DNA of 39,350 nt from Stentor coeruleus (lineage: Eukaryota > Ciliophora > Heterotrichea > Heterotrichida > Stentoridae). The position numbers and the translations under genes are program-made. Positions 19,085 through 29,908 of the stretch are shown piece after piece. The stretch lies in assembly GCA_001970955.1 (NCBI GenBank), contig MPUH01000708.1:1-39350 (forward strand). The letters are read 5' to 3'. A model generated the notes under the pieces. The model was given only the letters and a program-made list of their open reading frames with translations, did not search any database and was not told the origin of the DNA. Positions within the stretch are counted from its first letter, which is position 1. Every line of letters starts with the position of its first letter.

Positions 19085-22000
19085 ATGATCAAAATCAAAT
19101 CTGGAAAAGTGCTTGCAAAAAAGTCCCACAGCCGTACCCCTTCATTGAAAAAAATACGTAAAGTAGTCCCCAAGCCTTTCATCATAAGCCCTGACATCCT
19201 TATTACGACTCCTGACCGATCCCCTTCAACAAAAGTTGGAGGCAAGACTTCAAAAAAACCCTCTAACAAAAAAGATCAAGAAGATATCAAAAAATCATAT
19301 AGAGAAAATAAAGAAACTTGGTTTCGGCCTATTGATGAACCAAAAATAATCAAAGAAGATAAATCCCCAAGACCTGTTTATAAAATAAGTAAATCAGCAA
19401 TGGGTGTAAGAAAAGAACACAAAATCAAAAAACCAAAAAAAGAACAAATTCCAATACTAAAAACTGAAGAAAGAATAGTTATAAAAAAGAAAATAAAAAA
19501 AAGAGACAGATCAACAGGACATGGAAATTTTCAAAAATTAAAACATAGAGACTACGAAATAAAAGATGAAGAAAATAGAATCAGAAAGAAAAGTAAGGAA
19601 AAAAGAATGAAAAACGAAGCTAAAAAAATCCATGTTAAAGGTATTGAGTTATTTGCAAACAAGACTATTGAAAAAAAAGTCAAACAAAAAGGTAAAAAAA
19701 AAGATATGAAAATTTCTTATAAACCTGGATGGATTGAACCAAGTTTTGCGAGTAATCTTAAAAACAAAGATTCTTACTCAAGACATTATGATTTAAACAT
19801 GTTTTCATCTGAGAACTTTTCAAGCTATGATGTGAGTGGTTTAAATGCTGATATTAGTCACCCCCCTCAAGCTTTAGGTTTAAGAAAACATGCATCTTGT
19901 CAAATAAACCATAGCCAAAAAGCTTCAATAACAAATAATATGCTTAGTAGTTCATTACAAACAGGAGATACAAAATATGCTTATCGGCCTAAAAAACACA
20001 AAAAAATTAGGATTGTAAAATTATCAGGCAGAAAACAAAAAAGAAAAAAAATGAGTCCAAACAAAGCTGCGACTAAAATCCAAGCTGTGGTAAGAGGTTT
20101 TTTAACTAGAAATCAAATACAAAAACAAAATAAAAGTGATGATTATAGTAATACTGGGATATTAAATTTAGATTTAAAAAATCTAAACAGTGAATTTGAT
20201 GAAGTTCAATATATTACTGGAGATCTGCAAAAAAACCAAGAAAATTTCGACAGCAAAGATCATGAAATCGAGTTTTCACATGAAACTTTTACTTTTCAAG
20301 GTAAAAGCAAAGATAAAAGTCCAAAGGTAAGGTCAAACCCTGAGGAGAGCAAAGGAAAGCTTAGAATTTTGCTCACAAAAGGAAAAAATGATCCAAACCA
20401 TGCAAATTTTAAAGAAAATACTGATAGCAAAAATAGTCCGATTGTTGTAGAGAAAAACCATAGCGAAATTGTATTTCAAAATCTGTCTGAGAAAAACAAG
20501 GAATCTGAAGAAAGGGTAAAAAAAAAGCAAGGTTTAAGCAAGAGTGAGAGAAAACCCTTACCAAAAAGCAATGATTTCATGAATAGGTGGCAAGATAGTT
20601 ATGTAGGTGGAAAGGATTTAGAGCTCCCAAAATCAGAAATTCATGTGAAAAAAAGCTTTTTAGAAGAATATTTGGAAAGCAGTCCAGATGTTAACGATAT
20701 CAGCTTTAAATTCCATGAAAAAACCCCAGCTCCTAAAATAAATTTGAACGATTTAAGAAGCCCAAGACCTGGGAAAATAAACCCTACGCATATAGAAAAA
20801 AGTCCTAAAATCCATAATTTATATGATATTGAGCAGATTTTAAGCCCAAAAGCTTCTGATACTAGCACTAAACCACTATCAATTCCTATAAAATCTGACT
20901 TATACAAATTTGTCCCTAAAACTTCAGACCAAAAAGTTCCAGAAAGTTCATCACTAAAAAGGTTTAATGAAAAACGCCAAGATATCAGCCCGCTTACTAA
21001 AGAAATTGTGAAAAAAAACCATGAATCTTCATCAAGGAGATCTTCTATAGAAAAAAACGCAGAACCCACATCAAAAAACCCAATTTCATACCCTGACGAA
21101 TCAAGTCCACAGAAAAAACATCAAGAGCCTTTAAAAAATTCCTTTCAAAACTCATCAGAAAAAATCGAACCTGAAAACTCCCCAAAAACCCTCTCACCTA
21201 TAGAAAAAGGTTCATATATCGGGATAAAAGAAATGTCAAAAAGACTTGAAGAAGAGAAAAAAAACTATGAACTTGCTGAAAAAAACCAAAAAGACCTTGA
21301 AAACTATATACTCTTAGATTCACTTATGTCAAAAAATACCCCTGATATTAATGAACTTAGAAAAAAAGATTTAGAGACTATTCAACATCTTACAGGCCGA
21401 ACTGGTTCAGAACTTGAAATTTTTGAGATTTTTCAGAATATTATTAATAGAAGATATGAAAAAATCAACTCTATGTTTAATGAAAATATCAAAGCTGTTC
21501 AAGATGCCCTTGCTCAGTCTGTAATCTCTGAAGAATCATCTAGTATTTTCATAGAAAATATGAATAATAATGAAAATATAAACTTTAAAGATCAGGGAAA
21601 AAACAGTAAAATTGAAGAGAATTGTAAGGTTAGGAGATTAAATTCTTCACCTGAACCAATAAACATGTTTGTTGTTTTTATGTATCACCCTGAAAAAAAC
21701 CCAATTCCTTTTATTGATAATGAGCCAGAAAAAACTCAGATAAAAAGTATGTTGGAATATGATAAAAAAAATACAATTTTACATTTTGCTGAAAAATTAG
21801 AACAAATTGATGTTAAAATCGATGAAGAGATACCAGTTCCACACAATTCATCAAGGATTGTGTGGATAGATGAAGTTGCAATGCCTAGTAATATTGATTT
21901 TACTGATTTGATTATTGATGCAGCTATATCTGATATTTATGATGATTTATTAAATTGGATATTAGAAGATTTATGGGTTATTTCATCTGATTTTATACAG

Positions 22001-22699
22001 GAATTTTCAAATGAATTGATCAAAGCAATTTTAGCTAATGAAATATGTGAACAAATTGAAGATATGAGAAAAGACTATTCAGAAGGACAGGTTTTAATAA
22101 TAATTTCAAAAATCTTTGACCGGACACAGAATTTAATAGCAGAAGAGCTCCAAAAACCCCTTGAATGTGATCCTTTAGGAGTTCTTTCTTTGTTACAAGA
22201 AAGTGAAGTTGGGGCAGGATTTTTTCCTGAAGAAAAATACTCTATGCTTAACTTTGAAGCATTTTCTGATGTTCTTGGATGTCATAGCAAGTATATGCAA
22301 ATATTTAACACTATGGTTTTTGATTGTATAAATGAAATTTTAGAGAAAATGATGTGTAAAGAAGAACTTCCATGGGCGGTAAAAAGAAATCTAAAGGCTA
22401 AAAAAATAGAAGTAGAAGAAGTGCAAAGGAATATTGAGATAGAATTATTAAAATATTGCAGGATTAAATCAGGACCAATAATTTATGATGAATTTGATGG
22501 CAATGGGCATGTTACGGAAAAAATATTGATTCAGAAAAGAGAAAATGGGATATTGAAAATGCTTGCAATGGAAATAACAGGTAATGAAAGTATATGGTTT
22601 GATTATGATAAAGAAGAATTACAAGCGAAACTTGATTTAGCTGATATGGTTTTAGAAGAAGAAATAGATGATATTGTTGAAATATTAATTAAAACTTAG
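19085..22699 (+). CDS. Large IQ-motif protein with CEP350/DUF4378-like C-terminus
   Basis: 1204 residues. The first 320 are extremely basic (Lys/Arg/Ser/Pro) and probably disordered, suited to microtubule binding. One IQ motif, KAATKIQAVVRGFLTRNQIQ, lies near 325-348 and could bind calmodulin or a centrin. Residues 350-740 are Ser/Lys/Pro-rich linker, with a short coiled coil near 720-750 (KEMSKRLEEEKKNYELAEK). The last 280 residues (about 920-1204) form an acidic helical domain: IDAAISDIYDDLLNWILEDLW, a middle region, and an end with WFDYDKEELQAKLDLADMVLEEEIDDIVEIL. This ending resembles the C-terminal region of CEP350 and of DUF4378 (TRM) proteins. With the IQ motif this suggests a centrosome or basal-body scaffold, but the match is by eye. 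Stop TAG. Confidence 0.6.
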   Translation: MIKIKSGKVLAKKSHSRTPSLKKIRKVVPKPFIISPDILITTPDRSPSTKVGGKTSKKPSNKKDQEDIKKSYRENKETWFRPIDEPKIIKEDKSPRPVYKISKSAMGVRKEHKIKKPKKEQIPILKTEERIVIKKKIKKRDRSTGHGNFQKLKHRDYEIKDEENRIRKKSKEKRMKNEAKKIHVKGIELFANKTIEKKVKQKGKKKDMKISYKPGWIEPSFASNLKNKDSYSRHYDLNMFSSENFSSYDVSGLNADISHPPQALGLRKHASCQINHSQKASITNNMLSSSLQTGDTKYAYRPKKHKKIRIVKLSGRKQKRKKMSPNKAATKIQAVVRGFLTRNQIQKQNKSDDYSNTGILNLDLKNLNSEFDEVQYITGDLQKNQENFDSKDHEIEFSHETFTFQGKSKDKSPKVRSNPEESKGKLRILLTKGKNDPNHANFKENTDSKNSPIVVEKNHSEIVFQNLSEKNKESEERVKKKQGLSKSERKPLPKSNDFMNRWQDSYVGGKDLELPKSEIHVKKSFLEEYLESSPDVNDISFKFHEKTPAPKINLNDLRSPRPGKINPTHIEKSPKIHNLYDIEQILSPKASDTSTKPLSIPIKSDLYKFVPKTSDQKVPESSSLKRFNEKRQDISPLTKEIVKKNHESSSRRSSIEKNAEPTSKNPISYPDESSPQKKHQEPLKNSFQNSSEKIEPENSPKTLSPIEKGSYIGIKEMSKRLEEEKKNYELAEKNQKDLENYILLDSLMSKNTPDINELRKKDLETIQHLTGRTGSELEIFEIFQNIINRRYEKINSMFNENIKAVQDALAQSVISEESSSIFIENMNNNENINFKDQGKNSKIEENCKVRRLNSSPEPINMFVVFMYHPEKNPIPFIDNEPEKTQIKSMLEYDKKNTILHFAEKLEQIDVKIDEEIPVPHNSSRIVWIDEVAMPSNIDFTDLIIDAAISDIYDDLLNWILEDLWVISSDFIQEFSNELIKAILANEICEQIEDMRKDYSEGQVLIIISKIFDRTQNLIAEELQKPLECDPLGVLSLLQESEVGAGFFPEEKYSMLNFEAFSDVLGCHSKYMQIFNTMVFDCINEILEKMMCKEELPWAVKRNLKAKKIEVEEVQRNIEIELLKYCRIKSGPIIYDEFDGNGHVTEKILIQKRENGILKMLAMEITGNESIWFDYDKEELQAKLDLADMVLEEEIDDIVEILIKT

Positions 22700-24384
22700 T
22701 GTAATTTTTTTGGTATTATTTAGAGTTTTGAAAAAATTGATTATGGTTGAGTTTTTAAAAGGTATAAATTGATAGTTTCTTAAATGCTTTGGATATTATA
22801 TGAAATATATAAGGAAATCAAGATTTTTTGTTGATTTTTGATAGGTTTTTTGTTTTAAGGTATTTTTCATAGGTTTTATAATTTTTTAACTTTTTCTTGA
22901 TACTATAATATTCTTAAGATAATATTCAAGTTCTTCAATCATGAGTTTAATTAATTTTATTTTATATCGCTATTCAATCAATTTATTATTGTTTAAAAAA
23001 ACATAATTCTAAATACTCTATAAAGTATGCCCATTCATATAAAAATTTAGAAAAAAATAATCTATAATTATAATTTCTCTAAGACCCTATACATCAACAT
23101 AAATCTCCATAGCATTTTTTAATACCCACAGCATCAGCCCTACAAATTTTAATATGTCCTTAATCAACTGCATAAAAATTCCTAATAATTATATAGCAAC
23201 TCTTTATCTGACAACCAAAAATTAATTAATTATATTTTATAATACTTTATTTGATAAAAGTACTCACTTCAGTTAGTCTTTCACATTCTCAATTATAATT
23301 TCCCTTATAATTCATTCAGAAATCGTCCATAAGTCACAAATTTTAATTATTTCTATAGCAAAAGTATACATACCCAAGTAAATATTGATATTTTTTATCA
23401 TCAAGTAAAAGAAATACTTGATATTGGAACAGGCATTTCTGTAGTATGTATTATGAATATCATGAAACTACCTAAAATTTGTATTTCAGTATAAATAGCC
23501 ATCAAGGCATAGATAGTTAAATCTTTAGACGATGGGAATATATAATTTTTGGTATGTGAAAATGATGATAAGCGATGAGCATTCAGAATGTTTTGTTATG
23601 AAAATTGAATTTGTGAAATATTATAGTTATGGAGACTAGGCTTGAGTTATAAGATGATTATTGATTAGATATTTATAGGATAAAGTGATTTTTATTAAGG
23701 ATAAAGGCAATTAGTTTTCTATGTAAATTTGGTAGTTCGCTTATTTCTTGATTGTTAGAAACTTATAAATGGTGGCTCAGTGTGTGAAGCATTAGAGTGG
23801 AATTGAGTTTTATGATTAAATAAAGGTAAATTGATGATAATATTTAAGTTAAAGGCCTTGAGGTCATAGAAGAAAAAAATTATTATTGAATTGCCTATTA
23901 AAATTATAATATTGGCTGTATTTTTTAAGTTTTCTTATGAAAATGATCAAAAATCGATTTGTATGCATCTAATTTATTTTAAAACATATAAATTTTCTTT
24001 ATAACTTCTCAAGAAGTCCTGAATCATCAGGAAACTATACCTTCTAATCTCTTAACTTTTATTCATATTTCCTATTTATATTTAAAACTATAAATATCAA
24101 CCTTACAAGTAAGACTTTGCATATTTATTCCAATAAGAATATTTCTAGTTTTATCATATCAAACTCTAGCGATTATCCTATATTTTTATCTAAACTTTCC
24201 TATATTCTTCAACAATTTTTATCGCACTTCTCAATATTTTTCAAATATTGCTTGCAATATCTTAACACTTTCCAATATCTTTGTCTTCTTATGTGCGCGA
24301 TATTGGTGACCTAAATATTAAAACCCAAGCCATAGATTCTTTTTTAAAGTCTTATATATCAAATTATAAAATTCATTATAATAA
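22700..24384. other. 1.7-kb gap with one possible small ORF
   Basis: No long ORF. Base skew switches more often than in a simple spacer: G-rich to about 22860, C-containing and G-poor to about 23430, G-rich to about 23930, then G-poor again. The inner G-rich block contains the 35-codon ORF at 23532. A hidden short transcript is possible. Confidence 0.4.
23532..23639 (+). CDS. Possible small ORF, 35 residues
   Basis: ATG to TAG, 35 codons, beginning MGIYNFWYVKMM and ending EFVKYYSYGD. The composition is balanced and unlike the Asn/Ile/Lys noise of the surrounding frames, and it sits just after a G-poor stretch such as precedes real genes here. No family recognised. A chance ORF of this length is quite possible. 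Confidence 0.2.
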   Translation: MGIYNFWYVKMMISDEHSECFVMKIEFVKYYSYGD

Positions 24385-24876
24385 CTAAGCTATTTCTTTG
24401 AGGTTCTGCTGTTCGAACAATATTGAACATTGAGGTATATGGAATTCTTGACAATGTACTATCTCAGGTAAATGAATAGTATCTAATGAATACGGTATTA
24501 ATGGAATATTGTAATTTCTTTGAGACTCTTTGCTAAGTTTTTCCCCTAAAATTAACAAAATGGAGTCCTCTGAGTGGCTTGTAGTTTCGGCCTTAACAGA
24601 AACTTCACCATGGAGTTGTTTATGTAAATAATACTGACTTAATTGTCTAAAGCGAAGGCTACACCCTGAAATCTCACATATGTAAGGTTTCGCTCCAGTA
24701 TGAATATTTTGATGATCAACATAGTTTTGTTTTGATGATAAGTATCGGCCACAAGTCTCGCATTTAAATTTCCTTACACCAAAATGGGTACTTTCTATAT
24801 GCCTTTTAAGGTTGAAATAACTACAGTAAGACCTACTGCAGCCGTCGTAATCACATTTAATCCTTCTTTTTTGCAT
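24385..24876 (-). CDS. C2H2 zinc-finger protein, three fingers
   Basis: 163 residues. Three classical fingers stand at the N-terminus: C8, C13, H26, H31; C39, C42, H55, H59; and C67, C72, H85, H89. The second and third are joined by the standard linker HTGAKPY, so they should bind DNA or RNA in tandem. The C-terminal 70 residues (VKAETTSHSEDS onward) have no recognised domain and could be regulatory. The likely role is a sequence-specific transcription factor; the target is unknown. Start is the first ATG, two residues before the basic start of finger 1. Stop TAG. Confidence 0.9.
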   Translation of the reverse strand: MQKRRIKCDYDGCSRSYCSYFNLKRHIESTHFGVRKFKCETCGRYLSSKQNYVDHQNIHTGAKPYICEISGCSLRFRQLSQYYLHKQLHGEVSVKAETTSHSEDSILLILGEKLSKESQRNYNIPLIPYSLDTIHLPEIVHCQEFHIPQCSILFEQQNLKEIA

Positions 24877-26650
24877 TTATATTGTCATTTACCATTAAAT
24901 CATGCAAACCAATTATTATCATATTTCCACTTTAATACGAGACAATATGTTATACACTATACAATTTGTATTGCATAAATCTCTATAATTTATATTAAAG
25001 TCACAAGTTTTATTGATAGCTTAGCATTAACCCTATTTGATCATGCAATTACGGGTATTTTCTATGACGCTTACTAATTTCTCTTCCCCGGCTGAAAAAA
25101 AGTTAGGAATGAGTTTGAATAGCTTTAAAACTAAGAAAAAGTGTGTTTTTTTATATTAAATCCCAAAAATTAATAAGTTTAAGGGTTTTCTGATATATTT
25201 TTTTTTCCTAAGGTATTTTTATTTTAACAACGATTTCGACAGAAAAATGTTTTTCTCTTAGGCCAAGGGTTGATATAAAATTTAGCTTTGAGGTTTGGTT
25301 AATTACAATATTTACTGTATTAAAATATATAAAACTCTCTTAGGAAGATAAAAAACTTATGATTTCTTGAGGATTAAAAAATAATCACTAAAATAAGTAT
25401 TTAGGTTTATGCATTGAGATTGAATAAGATTATATAATGTTATTGGATAAATATAAGTTGGATTTATAAATTGATGTTACTGGGAATGTTAATCTTAAGG
25501 TTGATGACATTTGCATAATACTTCATGGAAATTGTTTTCTTAAAAATAGAAGCTTTTATGATAAAATTTGATAATGATTTACATAAGTATAATATCGCAG
25601 AATGGATTATTGACATAGGTATTTAAAAAAATAGTATGAGAAATACTTGTCTATAACTTAGTTTGGTATATATGATTCCATTATAATTTTTTAGATGCTG
25701 TAATACTAATAAAAAATTATTGTATTAATAAACTTAAACAAGGAAGGTATTTGAGTCTATTTAATATAAATTTTAAGTTAGAAGTTAAAATAGAGATTAT
25801 TCAAGTTTGTATTATTTGGTTATTTAGAATATTGGATTATATCAAATAGTACTTGTAAATTATTATAGCTTTAAACTTTCTCATCAACTTTAATCAACAC
25901 TAAACTTTATCAACTTAAAAAAAAAAACCTTAGGATTATTCATAGTTAATATTTTTTTTATATATAACAAACTCATCCAAAACAAAATCTAACGTGGATG
26001 CTGTTTAAGTTTATAGAAATTACAAAATATATAATTTTATGGGAAATAGATTTTAGGAATTTATATTAAAGATCTTTGAAATAATAAGCTGCATGATATG
26101 TAAATTCACTTTCAGCTTAAAGAAATTAAGAATAAGTATTTATTATAAAGACAATAGCATGCAGAATTATGATAGGCATGAAAGAAATTCAAGTTTTTGA
26201 TAATTTAGGGATAGCTTCTCAATCTACTAGGATAAACTTTTTAAATTGAATATCCAATAAAACTGCACAAGAACCTACAAGATTTAGTGTAAATATTTAA
26301 ATCATCAAGCAAAGCTGCACAATGAAATATTAGTACTTATTTATACAATAATAACCCAATAATTTCTACAAAAAAATATTCTTTCTTATCAAAAATCCTT
26401 TTACTCAGATTATCAAAACACACCAAAAAAATACCTTATTCTAATAATATTCATTCACCTTATCAATCCTTCCTTCCTTAAAACCATAAATCCTCACATT
26501 TCTACCATAACAAAAACCCTATAATTCACAAATTTCATATATCCCTAAACTCTTATAACCCAACACAAACAACCACAACTCCTAAATTCTAAAAAACTAT
26601 CAAAACCTCTTAGCTTCATAGGATTATCATAATCTTTTCGTATAATTTAA
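24877..26650. other. 1.8-kb gap with possible small ORFs
   Basis: No long ORF. A locally more GC-rich patch at 25040-25110 lies in the 38-codon ORF at 25043. A second short ORF (25527-25628, starting MEIVFLKIEAFMIKFDND) is AT-rich and weaker. From about 26250 to 26650 the plus strand is almost free of G, as before other plus-strand genes. Confidence 0.4.
25043..25159 (+). CDS. Possible small ORF, 38 residues
   Basis: ATG to TAA, 38 codons, including TLTNFSSPAEKKLGMSLNSF and a basic tail KTKKKCVFLY. Its codons (ACG, CCG, GCT) and GC content stand out from the surrounding spacer. It is divergent from the zinc-finger gene, 166 bp away; an alternative start is ATG 25064. Family unknown; chance cannot be excluded. 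Confidence 0.25.
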   Translation: MQLRVFSMTLTNFSSPAEKKLGMSLNSFKTKKKCVFLY

Positions 26651-27385
26651 ATGAGAAATAGTTATGATGACCGACACAATTTCGACAAGGAAATGTATGG
26701 TCGATTAAATCAAAACAAGCCTCCAACTAGACAACAAGATCGTAACCCAATAATTGAAGAAGATCAACAGGTTCCACGTCAATATTATCAAGAATTCGAA
26801 CCAACGCCTTCAACTAAGAAAAAAAACCGTATGCTAGCCCGTGGGGATTTTTCAGATAAAAACCAAGGAACTTTTGCTTTTAGTTATGATAATTATGAGG
26901 ATTACAGGCCAAGTAAAAAATGCTTCAATAAATATGAAGAAGATCCAATCAAACCACCTGATTACATTCCACCTGCTAATTTCAAAAGACCAGATAGAAA
27001 TCCTATTACTCAAGGAGACTATCTTCGTGAACCTGAATTGAGACTACGCCCAGACCAGATTTCTAATGTTTTTAATACTTTACCACCTGAACCTTATACA
27101 GATAAACGAGGGATTTAGTAAGATATATATAGTTATGATAAGAATAAAAGCTCGGTCTTTGATCAGTATATTCCTGAACCAAGAACTGTGAAGTCTCAAA
27201 ATTACTCGGAGACTTCAAATATTATTCATTATAAATACGCTCCTAATTATAGGGATAATGAAATCACTGCTAAACCTTCAAATACAAGATATGAAAAGGA
27301 GGATTTGAAACAGTATGACGACCTTAAGAGTTTTACTGATGTGATGAAAGAAAAAAGGAACACCTCGAATATCTTTTTTTCTTAG
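26651..27385 (+). CDS. Unknown Pro/Tyr/Asn-rich protein, one intron
   Basis: Two exons give 239 residues; family not recognised. The protein is rich in Asp, Tyr, Pro, Asn and Arg with few hydrophobic runs, so probably extended or disordered. Short motifs recur: QDRNPIIEED (30-39) and PDRNPITQGD (114-123), as well as EFEPTP, LPPEPYTD and YIPEPRT. Such repeated Pro/Tyr motifs are seen in microtubule-associated and inner-microtubule proteins, but I cannot name one. Joining over a 15-nt intron at 27118 extends the frame by 84 codons with the same composition (YYDKNKSSVFDQYIPEP), which supports the model. Stop TAG. Confidence 0.75.
27118..27132 (+). other. 15-nt intron
   Basis: GTAAGATATATATAG, phase 2 (TA|T = Tyr). 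Unspliced, the frame meets TAG then TAA directly. Splicing joins DKRGI to YYDKNKSSVF. Confidence 0.92.
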
Positions 27386-27717
27386 AATAAATAAGTTATT
27401 TATGTTTGGAATTTAGGAAGTGGAGATAGAGAGAAAATGTAATAGTTACTGGCGATTTATATAAGCTACTCCAATAAATAATATCTTTAAGAATAATAAA
27501 TTTCAGCATATCTATATTTCATATCAAAATTTTAGCAATCGATAATCACATAGCTTAAAAAAAAAATAATAAAAAACATTTTCTTCTCAAATCAAATCAA
27601 ATAACACCTAATATAAATCCTAATAAAATTTTAACACTACAATCCTCAAAAACTCTTACAAGCATCCTATCCTCTTCATCACTAACCAAATTCCAAATTC
27701 CTAACTAAGTTTAAATC
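27386..27717. other. Convergent 3' spacer
   Basis: 332 bp between converging genes, AT-rich, G-poor in its right half. No gene seen. Confidence 0.5.
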
Positions 27718-28626
27718 CTATCTATCAAACATATAATGCAGCATATCCAACGTAAGCAAAGTAATAATAACATTCGGGCCAACTCTCGCTACAAACACAG
27801 AAAATCCTGCATAAAACCCTAAAAACCCTTCTCTTTTAATACTCTTCACACAGCAATCAGCAAAATTTCTATAAGGATACACCCCATTAGCATCAGGAAT
27901 CATTCTCTGACACTTAACCTTAGCATTATCAAATGGCATTGAAATAATACAAGCACATACTGCGGCAAATAAACTGCTATAAATTCTATTCATTGGCCCA
28001 TATCCTAAACTTTTATCCAAAAACTCCTTACATTGATCATAAGGAGCCAGCATACCAAAATTCAAAGCACAAGCTCTAAGAACGGTAGGTGTACATGCTC
28101 GCCAATATGCTAAAACTCCTTCTTCTTTTGGGATTCTATAAAGTGCATCAAAAATCCCTCTATAATTTCTTCTTTTTTCTGGTGGAAGTTGATGATCAGT
28201 TTGAACTCTTATTAAAGCTATATCACAAGGATTACCAACTATAGCTCCAATACCTCCAGCGATTGTTGAATATAAGAATTTAAGCCAAAAAGAAATGTGA
28301 TCGGAGCCGGTTATTTCTTTTTCTCTATCAACGAGGGTTTTATAAAGACCTAAACGTGTTGTTGCATATACAGACTGTCTTGCTATTGCACTTGATAAAC
28401 CTGAGTAGAATTCTAAGAAACCTTTTGTTTTTAGAGTCTGTTTGGCAAAAGATAAAGGACTTGGTCTAGCACCACGACTACCTTCAGCTAAACATTGAAT
28501 ATGAACTTTTATATAGTCTATTGGGAGGGTAGCTGTTGTAGCTATAATACCTGCTGTACCTCCTATGGCGAAGTTTCGGAATTCTTCCACATATTTAGTC
28601 TGGTGAAGATCTGGATGGTTGAGCAT
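27718..28626 (-). CDS. Mitochondrial carrier, 2-oxoglutarate/malate type (SLC25A11-like)
   Basis: 302 residues, standard length for a six-helix mitochondrial carrier of three repeats. The PxDxxK/R signatures are PIDYIK (35-40), PCDIALIRVQ (133-142) and PFDNAKVKCQ (231-240). The second departs from consensus with Leu at the charged place, exactly as in oxoglutarate carriers, and the following sequence (NYRGIFDALYRIPKEEGVLAYWRACTPTVLRA) also follows that subfamily. It should exchange 2-oxoglutarate for malate or another dicarboxylate across the inner membrane; the exact substrate is inferred. No cleaved presequence is expected or seen. Start is the first ATG (MLNHPDLHQTKY). Stop TAG. Confidence 0.9.
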   Translation of the reverse strand: MLNHPDLHQTKYVEEFRNFAIGGTAGIIATTATLPIDYIKVHIQCLAEGSRGARPSPLSFAKQTLKTKGFLEFYSGLSSAIARQSVYATTRLGLYKTLVDREKEITGSDHISFWLKFLYSTIAGGIGAIVGNPCDIALIRVQTDHQLPPEKRRNYRGIFDALYRIPKEEGVLAYWRACTPTVLRACALNFGMLAPYDQCKEFLDKSLGYGPMNRIYSSLFAAVCACIISMPFDNAKVKCQRMIPDANGVYPYRNFADCCVKSIKREGFLGFYAGFSVFVARVGPNVIITLLTLDMLHYMFDR

Positions 28627-29908
28627 TTTATATAAAATTCAAGTAATAATTAGGATAAAGATTACTTTATTTGAAGTTAAGTGATTGTTATAAGATTTAG
28701 ATATTAGAAAACAGAGAAACTTATGGTTTGATTAGGGTTTAGATTTGGATTTTTTGAAAGGATTAGCTTAAAAAATTGAGGTAGGCTTTTTGGGGTATTG
28801 ATTTAGTAAATGCTTTTTTATGTTGGAAATATTTGCATTTCTTTTGTTTTTGAGTGAGAAATAAGGGCTTGTCTTGGAAATGAAGACAAAATGTTAGGGT
28901 GTTTTATAAATGTTATATTTATTAACAGATTTAATCAGATGGTAGATATGCTACTATTGATTATATATTGCTATAAAATATCAATAATCATATTTTTAAG
29001 CAGTTTCAATAAAATTGTGAAGATAGGCACTTTTTGAAATAAAATCATGCTATGTGATATCTGAATAAAAATAAGTCAGAATGCTGAAGATTTATATTAT
29101 TTTGTATAATATTTTGTAATATTTAAGACATTTTTAAATGATTAGTTTTCATACTCACATTATCTGTTGATATTTAAGATCTAACATAATAAAAATTTAA
29201 GCTTTTATCATTTCATAATCATTTAAACTTCAAATATGCATTTATACCAATCTATTATAGATTTGAAATAATTTTTTAAGTAAAGTTATAAACAATTTAA
29301 CTCTATTTAATATTTTTATTGTAATTATATGGCTTAGTAAAATTAACACATTCTATTTAGATATATTAAAAGTTTTCTAAGTAGTTATATCTATAAAATA
29401 TTTTTTTTTGGTTTAATTATAAGAAAAAAAGTATAGGAATAAATAGTCTAATTATGTTAATCAAAGTTTTGAATAAGTGTATTTATACTTTAATATTTAT
29501 TATTTATTAAATAACCCTATAAAACAATATATATCATAGCATTATCTAACCAAAAAATATAGAGAATAAACAGTTTTTTATAAAAGTGGAAATAAGGCAT
29601 TTTAGCATTGATTTTTGTATAACAAATGTAAGCAACAACTAAAATAACTATCATAATACCTAATTGAATCTACCTTAAAACTAGGAAAATAAATAATTCG
29701 ATTGCAAACTGATTAAAAATGAATATGATAATACTCATGAAAATAATTTTATCCGCCATATATAATCAGAATATTAAAACATTATTTTGTCTCATCCCAT
29801 CTTAAAAACTAACTAAAATCCTAAGGTTTAAGTAAAGTATATTTTTTTATTCCTTTAAATAAAATCAATAAATTTCAAAGTATTATTATAGAGATTTCAT
29901 ATGGAAAG
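28627..29908. other. 1.3-kb gap, no gene seen
   Basis: Stop-rich in all frames. G-rich on the plus strand near the carrier start (28627-29050) and G-poor near 29500-29900. No RNA gene recognised. Confidence 0.5.

Noticed and set aside
20641..21069. 142-codon minus-strand ORF inside the CEP350-like gene.
   Set aside because: Antisense of Ser/Lys/Pro-rich linker; no support.
24117..24314. 65-codon plus-strand ORF left of the zinc-finger gene.
   Set aside because: It has no ATG start, is Ser/Ile/Phe/Leu-rich as expected from AT-rich 3' flank, and lies in the G-poor 3' flank of the minus-strand gene.
25619..25634. Possible 16-nt intron (GT...TAG) after a short ORF starting at 25527.
   Set aside because: Splicing it leads straight to TGA, so it does not extend the frame, and the ORF itself is weak.
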